DNA from: Anaerolineales bacterium UBA2395
GTDB lineage: Bacteria; Chloroflexota; Anaerolineae; Anaerolineales; Villigracilaceae
Length of the DNA: 64,000 nucleotides
Direction: 5' to 3'
NCBI GenBank assembly: GCA_002343775.1
Contig: DDSH01000007.1
Span: 301,152-365,151 of the forward strand
The notes below the pieces were generated by a model, which worked only from the letters and a program-made list of their open reading frames with translations, searched no databases and was not told the origin of the DNA. Each line of letters begins with the position of its first letter. Position 1 is the stretch's first letter. The position numbers and the translations under genes were made by a program. This document shows positions 8,601-16,737 of the stretch, piece after piece.

Positions 8601-9674
8601 TTAATTTTCGGGGGCAAACGTCCAGGCTTGCCTGCCTTCGGTGTCGTAGGCGGCGAGGGCAAATTCAGCCTGATACGGGGCAACAAGGATCAGCTCGCCG
8701 GAGAGGACTGGCGTGGTGTAGATCTTTCCGCCGGTTTCCTTTTCCCAAACGATCTCTCCATCACGGTCAAGGGCGAAGAAGGTGCCTTCTTCGGTGGCGA
8801 TGTAAATCCGGTCTCCTACCACCAATGGGCTCGCCGCAACCGGACCGTCGGGTTGGACTGCATCCCAATTCTGACGTCCTGTTGGAAGATCGAGCGAATA
8901 GACAAACCCGCTTAAATCGGCGTAGTAGAGAGTCTCGCCGTCGAGGGCAGGAGATCCCCAAATCCAGTTGGAGGCGGTGGCGATCACTTCATGGTCGCCG
9001 CGCGGGGTGACAAATTCGATGTTGGATGTGAATGAGCCGACATACACACCGCCTTCGCTCAAAACCGGGCTGCTGGGAATCGCGCCTCCCAGATCAACAG
9101 GATCGCCAGACGCCCCATTGGAAGGATTCAAAATATGGAGGTGATGGTCAAGCGAAGTGACATATAACAGGTTGCCATCCGTCACCGGCGCAGACCATAG
9201 AGAGCCGCCCAATTCAATCGGGTCGGCGGCCTGATTCCCGTCACGATCCAGAATATAGAGGAAGCCGTCGGTGTTTGGGGCGTAGATGGTTCCATCGACG
9301 ACGAGTGGAGATGCCACCCATGCGCCTTTCGCCTCAGAGAACGGCTCCGCCCAATTTGCGCTGCCGGTCGCCGCATCCAAACTAACAAGGATGTGAGTGT
9401 TGCCAACACTGCCAACCAGAATCTGTCCATCTTCGGTGAGGGTGGGACGGGAGTAGAACAGGGTGTTGGTATCGGCTTCTTCGGGGTAACGCCAAACTTC
9501 CTCGCCGCTCTCCAAATCCACAGCGTAGATGAAGGAACCAGCCGAAAGATAGGCGCGTTCTGCATCAGAAGCCAGGCCGGGCCAGTTGTTGGCAAGAGGT
9601 TGTCCGGTACAGGCACTGAGGAGAAGTGCGCCGGCGGCAAGCATCAAAAAAAACATCAATCGTTTTGTTTTCAA
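8601..9674 (-). CDS. PQQ-type beta-propeller lipoprotein (BamB-like fold)
   Basis: A predicted 357-residue lipoprotein. A short basic N-terminus and a hydrophobic stretch end in LLLSACTG, a clear lipobox. Repeated blade motifs follow (VYAVDLESGEEVWRYP, LYVTSLDHHLHILNPSNG, VYSLDLPTGRQNW, FFALDRDGEIVWEKETGG), indicating a PQQ-like propeller of about seven blades, probably outside the membrane. The TTG at 9674 is taken as start because AGGAG lies 10 nt upstream; the longer frame to 9758 would overlap yidD. It is unusually placed between yidD and yidC, where BamB-like proteins are not normally found. A role in membrane or secreted protein assembly is only an inference from position. Confidence 0.85.
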   Translation of the reverse strand: MKTKRLMFFLMLAAGALLLSACTGQPLANNWPGLASDAERAYLSAGSFIYAVDLESGEEVWRYPEEADTNTLFYSRPTLTEDGQILVGSVGNTHILVSLDAATGSANWAEPFSEAKGAWVASPLVVDGTIYAPNTDGFLYILDRDGNQAADPIELGGSLWSAPVTDGNLLYVTSLDHHLHILNPSNGASGDPVDLGGAIPSSPVLSEGGVYVGSFTSNIEFVTPRGDHEVIATASNWIWGSPALDGETLYYADLSGFVYSLDLPTGRQNWDAVQPDGPVAASPLVVGDRIYIATEEGTFFALDRDGEIVWEKETGGKIYTTPVLSGELILVAPYQAEFALAAYDTEGRQAWTFAPEN

Positions 9675-9715
9675 TGTAGTAGTACTCCTGAATCGCCAGG
9701 ACCTGGCGAACAATG

Positions 9716-9931
9716 TCATGGAACGGGGTCGTACCCGCCCGGGTTGAAAGGATTGCATCGCAGCACACGCCAGACCGCCATGAAAAACCCCTTGAAAGCG
9801 CCATGTTTGTAAACCGCCTGATACCCATAATGCGAGCAGGATGGATAGAAGCGGCAGGTATTTGCGGGCAAGCCCGGCGAAATCAACTTTTGATATAAAC
9901 GGAACAACGCCAGCAGCAGGATGCGTGGCAT
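9716..9931 (-). CDS. yidD: Membrane protein insertion efficiency factor YidD
   Basis: A YidD-family protein with the hallmark [31 protein letters not shown] region (split by conserved Cys residues) and [13 protein letters not shown] at the end. The start at 9931 gives [14 protein letters not shown], matching the usual short N-terminal amphipathic helix and family length (~70-85). The frame is open further upstream to an ATG at 10018, which would add 29 residues of no family resemblance and overlap rnpA by 17 nt. YidD associates with the inner membrane and helps YidC-dependent insertion. Confidence 0.93.
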   Translation of the reverse strand: MPRILLLALFRLYQKLISPGLPANTCRFYPSCSHYGYQAVYKHGAFKGFFMAVWRVLRCNPFNPGGYDPVP

Positions 9932-10001
9932 GTTTCCCAGCGTGCGCGGCATATCGCGCAGGCGCGGTTCGTGGGAATAGTCGTGCAAATGAAATTGAAG
10001 T

Positions 10002-10358
10002 TCAGGTTCTGGATTCATCCACAAGGAGGAGGTTGGCGCGTCGAAGGAGATTTGTCAGCGCGGCACGGGTATCTGTCAGCGTGGCAGTCACCAAAGCGGG
10101 ACGGGCGATCAGGATCAGGTCCCAGCCGGAGGCGATGGAGGGAAGCAGGGGGCGCATGGCTTCACGCAAAAGCCGCTTCGCCCGGTTGCGATGTACAGCC
10201 GTCCCCGTCGTTTTCCCTGCCGTCACACCCACCCGGGTGTGATCGTGCGTTTCGCAGGCTTGCGTTACTAACACAACAAGCGGATGGGCATAGGACTTGC
10301 CTGTTCGCCGCACCCGCTTGAAATCTTCGGATCGGGACAGTCGAAATCGTCTCTGCAC
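10002..10358 (-). CDS. rnpA: Ribonuclease P protein component
   Basis: A 118-residue RnpA starting at GTG. The N-terminus [21 protein letters not shown] and the RNR motif ([15 protein letters not shown], residues ~55-68) are diagnostic. The protein binds the catalytic RNA of RNase P and aids 5' leader removal from pre-tRNA. The gene follows rpmH by 37 nt and precedes yidD, the near-universal bacterial order. The RNA subunit gene is not seen in this window. Confidence 0.96.
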   Translation of the reverse strand: MQRRFRLSRSEDFKRVRRTGKSYAHPLVVLVTQACETHDHTRVGVTAGKTTGTAVHRNRAKRLLREAMRPLLPSIASGWDLILIARPALVTATLTDTRAALTNLLRRANLLLVDESRT

Positions 10359-10395
10359 CCGCGCCTCATGTTCTCCGCGTCAGGACGCTGGAGAC

Positions 10396-10566
10396 TTACC
10401 AACGAGTCCGCTTGACGTGCTCGTTGGCTGTGACAGTAAGTTTGTGGCGACCCTTAAGGCGGCGGCGCTTGAGAACGGCGCGACCATCTGCCGTTGCCAT
10501 GCGCGAGCGGAAACCATGCACACGCACACGGCGGCGGATCTTGGGTTGATAAGTTCTTTTAACCAT
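10396..10566 (-). CDS. rpmH: 50S ribosomal protein L34
   Basis: A 56-residue L34 beginning [20 protein letters not shown], with the family's [19 protein letters not shown] core and a slightly extended C-terminus ([12 protein letters not shown]). AAGGA precedes the ATG at 10566; an upstream in-frame start at 10605 has no family match. First gene of the rpmH-rnpA-yidD-lipoprotein-yidC-jag operon. In many bacteria dnaA is divergent from rpmH, but here adenosine deaminase lies upstream and dnaA is 30 kb away. Confidence 0.97.
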   Translation of the reverse strand: MVKRTYQPKIRRRVRVHGFRSRMATADGRAVLKRRRLKGRHKLTVTANEHVKRTRW

Positions 10567-10672
10567 TCGAGATGCTTCCTTTATTTCTTGAAGATGATTA
10601 CACAATCCCCAACGGGATAGGTATGCTAGGGTAAGACAGGCGCATTATTTTACCCCAAGGGTTCCGATTCGG

Positions 10673-11707
10673 TCAATTTGAATTTGGGGCAATATTAACA
10701 AAATATTTATCCCAGATTTTCTTCGTCTTTGCCGGGTGAATGAACGAAGATTCAAAAGCGAAGCGGTTGCATGTCTGGATCTCTTCCATGCTCATGCCGA
10801 GAACCTCATGCGCGATGCGATATTCTTCGTTGACATTGGTCTCAAGAACTTCGGGATCATCCGAGTTGATGGTTACGCGCACGCCGAGGTCGTACAACTT
10901 CTTGAGCGGATGCGCTTCAATCGCCGAGACTGAGTTGGTCAGGTAATTTGACCAGGGATTCACTTCGAGCGTGATTCCCTTCTCAATGAGCATTTCAACC
11001 GCTTTCATATCTTCAATACTATGAATGCCGTGACCGATGCGATCCGGTTGGAAATGTTTGATGGTCTCGATAACATAGGAAGCCGGGGTATCCTCGCCGG
11101 AGTGAATGGTCACTTTCAAGCCTGCCTCTTTGGCTTTCAAGATCGGCTTGATGAAGTCTTTGGCGGGGAAAAGTTTTTCACCATCTGCAAGATCCACGGC
11201 TTGGATATGGTCACGGTGGCGGATCGCCCAATCCACCGTGCGGATGCATGAGTCCGCGCCCATGCCGCGCGATGTAATGGCAATGATCCCAATCGCCATA
11301 TCGAATTCTTTTTCGGCGCGTGCCTGTGCGCGCAGCAAACCTTCCAGGCAGGCATCCCAATCCAAATCGTACCCATGAAAAGCCCAATCGGGTGAGAAGC
11401 GCACTTCAAAGAGTTTGATGTTCTGCGCCGCGCAATCTTCAAATAACTCCCAAGAAATACGTTCAAAAACCTCAGGCGAAGTAATGGTACGCTGAAAGAT
11501 ATCGAATGCATCCAATACCGCTTGCAGGTCTTTCATCTGGTCGAGGACCTTGACATGCTTATCCAACTCCCCCACCTCATATGAAGGCAGGGAAATGTTG
11601 AACTCACGCGCCACGTCAATGATGGTCTGTGTGCGAATTGCGCCTTCGAGGTGGCAGTGAATTTCGGTCTTGGGAATGGCGTTGTATTTTGGGTCGAAGT
11701 TTTTCAT
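10673..11707 (-). CDS. add: Adenosine deaminase
   Basis: A 344-residue amidohydrolase of the adenosine/AMP deaminase family. Metal ligands appear in TEIHCHLEGAIR (His17, His19), TIHSGEDTPASY and the late NSDDPEV motif. HGIHSIED provides another conserved His-containing element. The enzyme converts adenosine (or deoxyadenosine) to inosine in purine salvage. The start at 11707 has AAGGA five nt upstream, whereas the longer frame starting at 11749 runs into a hairpin repeat. Some relatives act on adenine or 6-aminodeoxyfutalosine, so substrate choice is not certain. Confidence 0.92.
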   Translation of the reverse strand: MKNFDPKYNAIPKTEIHCHLEGAIRTQTIIDVAREFNISLPSYEVGELDKHVKVLDQMKDLQAVLDAFDIFQRTITSPEVFERISWELFEDCAAQNIKLFEVRFSPDWAFHGYDLDWDACLEGLLRAQARAEKEFDMAIGIIAITSRGMGADSCIRTVDWAIRHRDHIQAVDLADGEKLFPAKDFIKPILKAKEAGLKVTIHSGEDTPASYVIETIKHFQPDRIGHGIHSIEDMKAVEMLIEKGITLEVNPWSNYLTNSVSAIEAHPLKKLYDLGVRVTINSDDPEVLETNVNEEYRIAHEVLGMSMEEIQTCNRFAFESSFIHPAKTKKIWDKYFVNIAPNSN

Positions 11708-11722
11708 GGATGTCCTTTGGAC

Positions 11723-11746
11723 GACGATAGACGATTGTCTATCGTC
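11723..11746. repeat. Hairpin repeat (GACGATAGAC arms)
   Basis: A perfect 10-bp inverted repeat (11723-11732 and 11737-11746) with GATT in the loop lies between add and the M20 peptidase gene. Its core ACGATAGAC recurs at 21302-21310 next to another hairpin, suggesting one dispersed family. It may act as a weak transcription stop. Confidence 0.65.
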
Positions 11747-11760
11747 CATGGTCTACTATT

Positions 11761-13008
11761 TTACCCGTTCCCCAGTCGCAAAGCGGCTTGCAATAAAACA
11801 TTCGCACCATTAACGCAATCTTCCCATTTGGTGAACTCGCGCGGAGAATGACTCGCGCCATCCACCGATGGCACGAAGATCATCCCCACCGGGCAAAGAT
11901 CCGCAAGTGATTGTCCATCGTGTCCCGCGCCGGAAGGCAGAGGCATGTGCGTCAAACCCAAAGCATCACAAGAATCGGCAAAAGCGGCGCGGACACTTTC
12001 ATCCATCAAACTTGGCGAGTGCTTGCCAAGGAATTCGGTTCTTAACTCCAAGCCAAAACGCGCAGCCTGTTCACCTGCCAGTTTCAATAACGCCTGATCC
12101 AATCGGATGAATTCGGCTTCATCGGGCGAGCGAAATTCGAGTGACACATCCACTTGTGCTGGAACGATATTGAACGCGCCTGGGGCAAAATCCATCTTCC
12201 CCACATTCACCACGCAGTTCGGGAAATCACGCATCACCATCTCACGCGCCATCAGCGTAAATGCGCTTGCTCCCAGCGACGCATCGCGCCGGTCTTCCAT
12301 TGTGGTCGAACCGGCGTGGTCGGCTTTGCCGATGAACGACAAGCGATACGACCAAATCCCAACAATGGCGGTCACAATGCCGATATTCGTCCCGGCACGT
12401 TCCAGCCGTTTGCCCTGTTCGATGTGCAATTCCAAATACCCAGCCAGCGACTCTTTCTTCCGCGCCGCGCTCAACATGCTTGCATCGGTCAGCCCAGCCC
12501 GCGCCATCCCATCCAATAGTTTTTCACGCCCGCCCCTTGGCTTTTCTAAATTTTCTGGAAGAAGATGACCAGCCACCGCCGCGCTACCGAGGAGTCCGAC
12601 CAGCGTGCCTTCCTCGTCGGTGAAATCCATCGCCTCCAACTGGACTTTGAGTTTGATCCTGTTTTCTCGAACCGTTTTCAAGGCTTCGAGCGCTGCCATC
12701 ACACCCAGCGCACCGTCAAACCGCCCGCCATTCGGGACAGAGTCCAAGTGCGAGCCGAGGATGAGGGTCGGCGCGTTCGGGTCGTCACACGGCAAAAAGG
12801 CAGAATGATTCCCCGCACCATCGGTGCGAAATTCCAATCCGCTGCTTTCGATGTGTTCTCGAAACCATTTGCGCGCGGCAAGATGGGCTTCGCTAAACGT
12901 GGGACGGTCAACGCCCGAATCAGCCGTCGCACCGATGGAGGCTAACTGGTTGAAGGCATCCAGCATCCGGTCTGGGTTGATGCGAATAGAGGAAAAGGCT
13001 TGGGTCAT
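11761..13008 (-). CDS. M20-family Zn-dependent amidohydrolase (allantoate/N-carbamoyl-amino acid hydrolase type)
   Basis: A 415-residue M20/peptidase T-like enzyme. Dinuclear metal ligands are visible in LGSHLDSVPNGGRFDGALGV (His, Asp), in FTDEEGTLVGLLGS (Glu-Glu) and near the C-terminus in GAGHDGQSLADLCPVGMIFVPS and DGASHSPREFTKWED. This pattern matches allantoate amidohydrolases, ureidoglycolases and N-carbamoyl-L-amino acid hydrolases, which split the C-N bond of carbamoylated substrates. The exact substrate is not decided by sequence. AGGAG lies 9 nt before the ATG at 13008. It adjoins adenosine deaminase, consistent with a purine or nitrogen salvage theme. Confidence 0.9.
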   Translation of the reverse strand: MTQAFSSIRINPDRMLDAFNQLASIGATADSGVDRPTFSEAHLAARKWFREHIESSGLEFRTDGAGNHSAFLPCDDPNAPTLILGSHLDSVPNGGRFDGALGVMAALEALKTVRENRIKLKVQLEAMDFTDEEGTLVGLLGSAAVAGHLLPENLEKPRGGREKLLDGMARAGLTDASMLSAARKKESLAGYLELHIEQGKRLERAGTNIGIVTAIVGIWSYRLSFIGKADHAGSTTMEDRRDASLGASAFTLMAREMVMRDFPNCVVNVGKMDFAPGAFNIVPAQVDVSLEFRSPDEAEFIRLDQALLKLAGEQAARFGLELRTEFLGKHSPSLMDESVRAAFADSCDALGLTHMPLPSGAGHDGQSLADLCPVGMIFVPSVDGASHSPREFTKWEDCVNGANVLLQAALRLGNG

Positions 13009-13040
13009 GGTCAGAGTCTCCTGTATCCCGCCTATCATAA

Positions 13041-13072
13041 CAAAAACAGGAGTCGATCGACTCCTGTTTTTG
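13041..13072. terminator. 32-bp perfect palindrome terminator downstream of hsp20
   Basis: A 32-bp perfect palindrome (arm CAAAAACAGGAGTCGA). On the minus strand it gives a GC-rich stem ending in TTTTTG. It lies just past the hsp20 stop at 13087 and upstream of the M20 hydrolase gene. Confidence 0.75.
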
Positions 13073-13086
13073 AGAGTTGGTTGGGT

Positions 13087-13530
13087 TTACTTGGTCTTGA
13101 TGGTGATGGTCTTGGGTTTGACCTCGTCCGCTTTGGGGAGCGTGATGGTCAGGATGCCGTTCTCGAAATCGGCTTTGGCTTTGTCCGCCACGACCTGTGT
13201 TGGCAGGGCAATCGAGCGTTCGAACGAGCCCCAGCGCTGTTCACGGATGTGATACGCCTTCTCTTTGGCTTCGTTTTCCTGCTTGACCTCGCCTTTGAGG
13301 GTGAGAAGCTCACCGGTGACGTTGATCTGCACCTCATCCGGCTTGATGCCAGGGAGAGCGGCTTTCACCACGACCTCGTTGTCGGTCTGGTACATATCCA
13401 CAGCGGGGACAGACCAGGCGGTGTTGGAGAGGCTGAGCGGACGGGTGAACGCATCGTCGAAGAGGCGATCCATGGCTTCGCGCAGGGTCATCATCTCACG
13501 AGCGGGTTCCCAACGAATGATACTAGACAT
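13087..13530 (-). CDS. Small heat-shock protein Hsp20
   Basis: A 147-residue small heat-shock chaperone. A short N-terminal arm (MSSIIRWEPAREMMTLREAMDRLFDDAF) precedes the alpha-crystallin domain (~40-130; YQTDNEVVVKAALPGI, VKQENEAKEKAYHIREQRWGSFERSIALP, FENGILTITLPK) and a short Lys/Ile tail (KTITIKTK) that could supply the IxI motif. It holds unfolding proteins in ATP-independent oligomers. A near-perfect Shine-Dalgarno (AAGGAGGT) precedes the ATG. A terminator of the upstream operon lies at 13580-13608. No CIRCE element was seen. Confidence 0.96.
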   Translation of the reverse strand: MSSIIRWEPAREMMTLREAMDRLFDDAFTRPLSLSNTAWSVPAVDMYQTDNEVVVKAALPGIKPDEVQINVTGELLTLKGEVKQENEAKEKAYHIREQRWGSFERSIALPTQVVADKAKADFENGILTITLPKADEVKPKTITIKTK

Positions 13531-13579
13531 AGGTACCTCCTTTTAGGTGATTGGATTTTGTTTTACGCCATTAATTTAA

Positions 13580-13608
13580 AACGCCTGCGTTAGAAAAACG
13601 CAAGCGTT
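13580..13608 (-). terminator. Rho-independent terminator of the kinase/FHA signalling operon
   Basis: A 12-bp stem with one G-U type mismatch (13580-13591 with 13597-13608; AACGCCTGCGTT arm) and a 5-nt loop, followed on the minus strand by TTTAAATT. It lies after the 39-residue ORF and before the hsp20 start. Confidence 0.75.
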
Positions 13609-13635
13609 GTGTTTTCGTTTTGTTAGAGAATAAGG

Positions 13636-13755
13636 TCAGGAAGCCAGAGCGGAGATCAGGGTCACGATGCCATAGACAGCCCCAATACAAACCACACAAA
13701 CACCGATCAATTTGGCAGCGGTGGTCAATTTGTTACCAGGCTTTTGTTCGGGCAT
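13636..13755 (-). CDS. 39-residue single-pass membrane protein
   Basis: A short ORF (MPEQKPGNKLTTAAKLIG followed by VCVVCIGAVYGIVTLISALAS) starting 3 nt after the response-regulator stop. AAGGAATAGGAA lies before the ATG. It has a polar, basic N-terminus and one hydrophobic helix with two Cys residues. Position, ribosome site and the terminator directly after it argue that it is translated as the last gene of the signalling operon. Function unknown; it could modulate the sensor system or serve another membrane role. Confidence 0.68.
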   Translation of the reverse strand: MPEQKPGNKLTTAAKLIGVCVVCIGAVYGIVTLISALAS

Positions 13756-13758
13756 TTC

Positions 13759-14475
13759 CTATTCCTTGTTCCGCTTAAAATCCACGAAGCGATAGCCTAC
13801 GCCGCGCTCGGTAAGGATGTAGACCGGGTTGGCTGGGTCTTTTTCCAGTTTCTGGCGCAGGTAATTGATATAAAGACGGACGTAATGCGGTTCGTCGCGG
13901 TACTCATAGCCCCAGACTTTCTGAAGCAACTGGTCATGCGAGACGACCCAACCCGCATTCTGCACAAGATGATAGAGCAGGCGATATTCAGTTGGGCGGA
14001 GCTTGACAAGTTTGCCTTCCAACCAAATTTCACGACGCTCAAAGTCGATTTTGAGGCGCTTGTCGATCTCGATCAACCCGTGCATGGAGCCGCTGGTCCC
14101 TTCGGTGCGGCGCAGGACGGCTTTTATGCGGCTGACCAGTTCGCGCGGGCTGAAGGGTTTGGTGATGTAATCGTCGGCGCCGTGTTCCAATCCACGCACG
14201 CGGTCATCTTCCTCGCCTTTGGCTGTAAGCATAATGACGGGCACATTGCTGAAATCGCGCACGGTTTCGAGAACATCAAAGCCGTCGATATCCGGCATCA
14301 TCACATCGAGCAGGATGAGATCGGGTGTGAAATCGCGGATCTTCTGGATCGCTTGTTTGCCGTTGAACGCCTCCCCCACCTGAAAGCCATCATGTTCCAG
14401 GTTCATGCGGATGAAGCGCACCATGCGTTCTTCGTCGTCCACCACAAGGATGCGGCGTCTGTCCATGTCTGCCAT
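13759..14475 (-). CDS. OmpR/PhoB-type response regulator
   Basis: A 238-residue two-component regulator. The receiver domain has the acidic pair in VVDDEE, phospho-acceptor Asp57 in [13 protein letters not shown], switch residues in IMLTAKGEE and Lys in [10 protein letters not shown]. The C-terminal winged helix (~140-235; [21 protein letters not shown] type region, [25 protein letters not shown]) is the Trans_reg_C DNA-binding domain. It starts one nt from the preceding gene's stop, so it belongs to the kinase/phosphatase/FHA operon. No cognate histidine kinase lies in that operon, so Ser/Thr phosphorylation cross-talk is possible but unproven. Confidence 0.96.
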   Translation of the reverse strand: MADMDRRRILVVDDEERMVRFIRMNLEHDGFQVGEAFNGKQAIQKIRDFTPDLILLDVMMPDIDGFDVLETVRDFSNVPVIMLTAKGEEDDRVRGLEHGADDYITKPFSPRELVSRIKAVLRRTEGTSGSMHGLIEIDKRLKIDFERREIWLEGKLVKLRPTEYRLLYHLVQNAGWVVSHDQLLQKVWGYEYRDEPHYVRLYINYLRQKLEKDPANPVYILTERGVGYRFVDFKRNKE

Positions 14476-14476
14476 G

Positions 14477-14719
14477 TTATTCCCTCACAAAGCCGATGAT
14501 CTTTTCCTCTTCGGCATCTCCGAGGACTTCGATAAAGGCGATCTTCATCAAGGGCCAGATGACCTTGACCGTGCCATGGTCGATGTAGTGCAAATCCTTG
14601 CCGTCTTTCTGGCGCGGATTGGTCACGACAACAATGTTGTCTGTGGGTTTTGGAAGTTCATCGATCTCACCAAGCACAGATGTTTCGTTGGGGATGTGTA
14701 AAATGACTGTATGCGCCAT
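14477..14719 (-). CDS. 80-residue conserved-looking protein, function unknown
   Basis: A small acidic protein ([20 protein letters not shown] at the start, [11 protein letters not shown] at the end) with no recognised motif. Predicted as mostly beta strands, without membrane segments. It is packed between the FHA protein (18 nt) and the response regulator (1 nt) in the signalling operon, so it is very likely a real gene and may bind one of those products. I do not recognise the family. Confidence 0.75.
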   Translation of the reverse strand: MAHTVILHIPNETSVLGEIDELPKPTDNIVVVTNPRQKDGKDLHYIDHGTVKVIWPLMKIAFIEVLGDAEEEKIIGFVRE

Positions 14720-14737
14720 GTCTGCGCTGCCTTTCCG

Positions 14738-15250
14738 TTATTGTTTTTCCTTGACCAGGATCTGCATCTTCAATTTGCCGAGCGCGATAATATCGCCGTG
14801 ATTGACCACCTGCTCCACATTGGTGGCAAGCCGCTTGCCGTTGATGTATGTTCCGTTGGCGGAACCGAGGTCCATGAAAATGATCCGGCTGCCTTCCCGC
14901 TTGATGACGGCATGCAGACGGGATACCCCGGCTGCGTACGCTTGAAAGGGGGAAAGGTCAATATCCGGCATGATCGGCTGCCCTTCGCTAATGCGTCCGA
15001 GTGTGAATTCGTTGCGCGATGAAAGTGGAAGGACCTGTCCTGTATCCAGTAAGTGCAGGCTGCCCCAGGCGTCGGTCACATTAAAATCCTGGTAGGCATC
15101 CCCTGCCGATGCTTTGTTTACCTTCTTAAATTTATCGGTGGAAATGGTCTGGGTGATAAGGGCATCCCTGCCGATCAGTTGTGCGCCGCATTCGGCGCAG
15201 AACATTGCCCCAGCCATGTTTGCATGCTTACAATTGGAACAGACGATCAT
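14738..15250 (-). CDS. Zinc-ribbon plus FHA-domain protein
   Basis: A 170-residue protein. Residues 1-25 form a zinc ribbon (IVCSNCKHANMAGAMFCAEC; Cys4, 7, 18, 21). Residues ~75-165 form a forkhead-associated domain with the conserved LGR, DIDLSPF, GVSRLHAVI and LGSANGTYING elements, which bind phosphothreonine. Similar layouts occur in actinobacterial GarA/FhaB-like proteins that are substrates of PknB kinases, and there is a Thr-containing linker (LITQTISTDKF). AAGGAG precedes the ATG, which overlaps the upstream stop as ATGA. Likely reads out phosphorylation by the kinase encoded four genes upstream. Confidence 0.93.
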   Translation of the reverse strand: MIVCSNCKHANMAGAMFCAECGAQLIGRDALITQTISTDKFKKVNKASAGDAYQDFNVTDAWGSLHLLDTGQVLPLSSRNEFTLGRISEGQPIMPDIDLSPFQAYAAGVSRLHAVIKREGSRIIFMDLGSANGTYINGKRLATNVEQVVNHGDIIALGKLKMQILVKEKQ

Positions 15251-16734
15251 CCTGCTTTCTCCTTGCCGCTGCTCAATAAGAGCGCTCTGGTGCGATATTT
15301 TATGTCTTTGCTGCCGCTGGCGCTGAAGGCATGCATCCTTTCAAGGTTATCCGCCTCGAACAGGGCTGTCTTTGCAAGCGAATGCTCACCCTGCGAAAGT
15401 AAATGCGTCGCCAGGTTTTGTAAATGCCGCACGGCGATGTCGATCTGACCGGCTTCTACTGCGACCTGGGCACGTTCCTGCATCCGGTAGAGGGTGAGGC
15501 GTGAAAGCGCGCTTAGAATCCGCGTCGGGGGCGGATCGGCTGATGGGTTTTGACGCACCTCACGTGTCAGACGGAGGCGGGTGGGCGGAATCGGCATGGG
15601 GTTTGCAGTAACGGATACCTTCAATGAACCGTTTAGCAGCAGCGCCTCATTCCCGTTCAACGCCTCCGGGCTGACCACCATCTCAAACATGACGTGCAAG
15701 GGGGTATCCCTCAAGATGGGTCCAAGCCGAATAGGCGCCTCAACCGCAACCGGACCGCCTTCCGGTTGCAGGCGGAAAATGTAATTGACCTTGACGTTAT
15801 CCTGCGGTTTTATGTCCAAGACAACTTCGTCGGCATAGGTGCTGACCAACGCTTTGAATTTGTCGATCAGCAGACGCTCGATATCCTTGGGGTTTGAGAT
15901 GTAGGCGGATGAACCGCCGGTCTTGCCTGCCAGCGCATCCAAAAAGATATCATTCCATTCATGACCAATGCCCATGCCTGATATGCCGATATTCTGGGCG
16001 GCGGCTTCTTCTGCCAGTTGCAGGCAAGCTTGTTCATCGCCGTAGGTATTCCCATCTGTCAACAAGATCAGATGGTTTACACGGGAGGGGTCTTGCGTAC
16101 GGCGAAGCTCCCTCAGACCGGCTTCCAAGCCCTGGTAAATTTCGGTCGCTCCAGACGGCTGCATCATCTGGATGCGTCCTTCCTGTTTTTTCTTATCAAG
16201 GCTGATGGAGGCGGGTACGATCACTTCCGCCCGGTCGCTAAATGCCACAATGCTAAGTACATCTTGCGGACGCAAACTTCGCAGCAACTGGATGGACGTG
16301 GCTTTGAGGATGTCCATCTTTTCGCCTTGCATGGAAGTGGAGCGGTCCAGCACGAGGCAGATGTTGAGCGGTGGAGCGGGGGTTTGCTCCGGTTTTTCCT
16401 CGCGCGGACCAACCTCAAGGAGCAAATAAATGAGCTGGTCTTCGCCCAATTGCACCAGATTCGGGCGGCTATAAAAAACTTCGTGCTTTACAAATCGATT
16501 GCCTTCATCGATTTCCGGGGGTAAAGTGGCATCGTACAAACTGCGGCGCTTGGGATTCGACAGGATCTCGTATGCCTGTTGGATCTCCAAAAATAATTCT
16601 GTTTCACCCGCGGCGACATTCTTGTCTGGATGAAGTCGCTGGGCAGATTCTACATAGGCATGCCGTATTTCCTCCTGCGTGGCATCCCGGAAGACTCCTA
16701 AAACAGCATAATGATCGGGCTTGCTGACTGGCAT
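15247..16734 (-). CDS. J-domain (DnaJ)-VWA fusion protein
   Basis: A 495-residue protein fusing two domains rarely found together. Residues ~6-70 are a J domain (HYAVLGVFRDATQEEIRHAY, HPD at 35-37, FLEIQQAYEILSNPKRRSLYD). Residues ~122-300 are a von Willebrand A domain with an intact MIDAS (DRSTS at 130-134, ATEIYQGL, LLTDGNT). The C-terminal ~180 residues form a beta-rich region and a helical tail seen in bacterial VWA proteins. No signal peptide, so cytoplasmic. The J domain predicts recruitment of DnaK; the VWA domain predicts Mg2+-dependent partner binding. It lies between PP2C and FHA genes with 3- and 4-nt junctions. Confidence 0.9.
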   Translation of the reverse strand: MPVSKPDHYAVLGVFRDATQEEIRHAYVESAQRLHPDKNVAAGETELFLEIQQAYEILSNPKRRSLYDATLPPEIDEGNRFVKHEVFYSRPNLVQLGEDQLIYLLLEVGPREEKPEQTPAPPLNICLVLDRSTSMQGEKMDILKATSIQLLRSLRPQDVLSIVAFSDRAEVIVPASISLDKKKQEGRIQMMQPSGATEIYQGLEAGLRELRRTQDPSRVNHLILLTDGNTYGDEQACLQLAEEAAAQNIGISGMGIGHEWNDIFLDALAGKTGGSSAYISNPKDIERLLIDKFKALVSTYADEVVLDIKPQDNVKVNYIFRLQPEGGPVAVEAPIRLGPILRDTPLHVMFEMVVSPEALNGNEALLLNGSLKVSVTANPMPIPPTRLRLTREVRQNPSADPPPTRILSALSRLTLYRMQERAQVAVEAGQIDIAVRHLQNLATHLLSQGEHSLAKTALFEADNLERMHAFSASGSKDIKYRTRALLLSSGKEKAG

Positions 16735-16737
16735 GAT

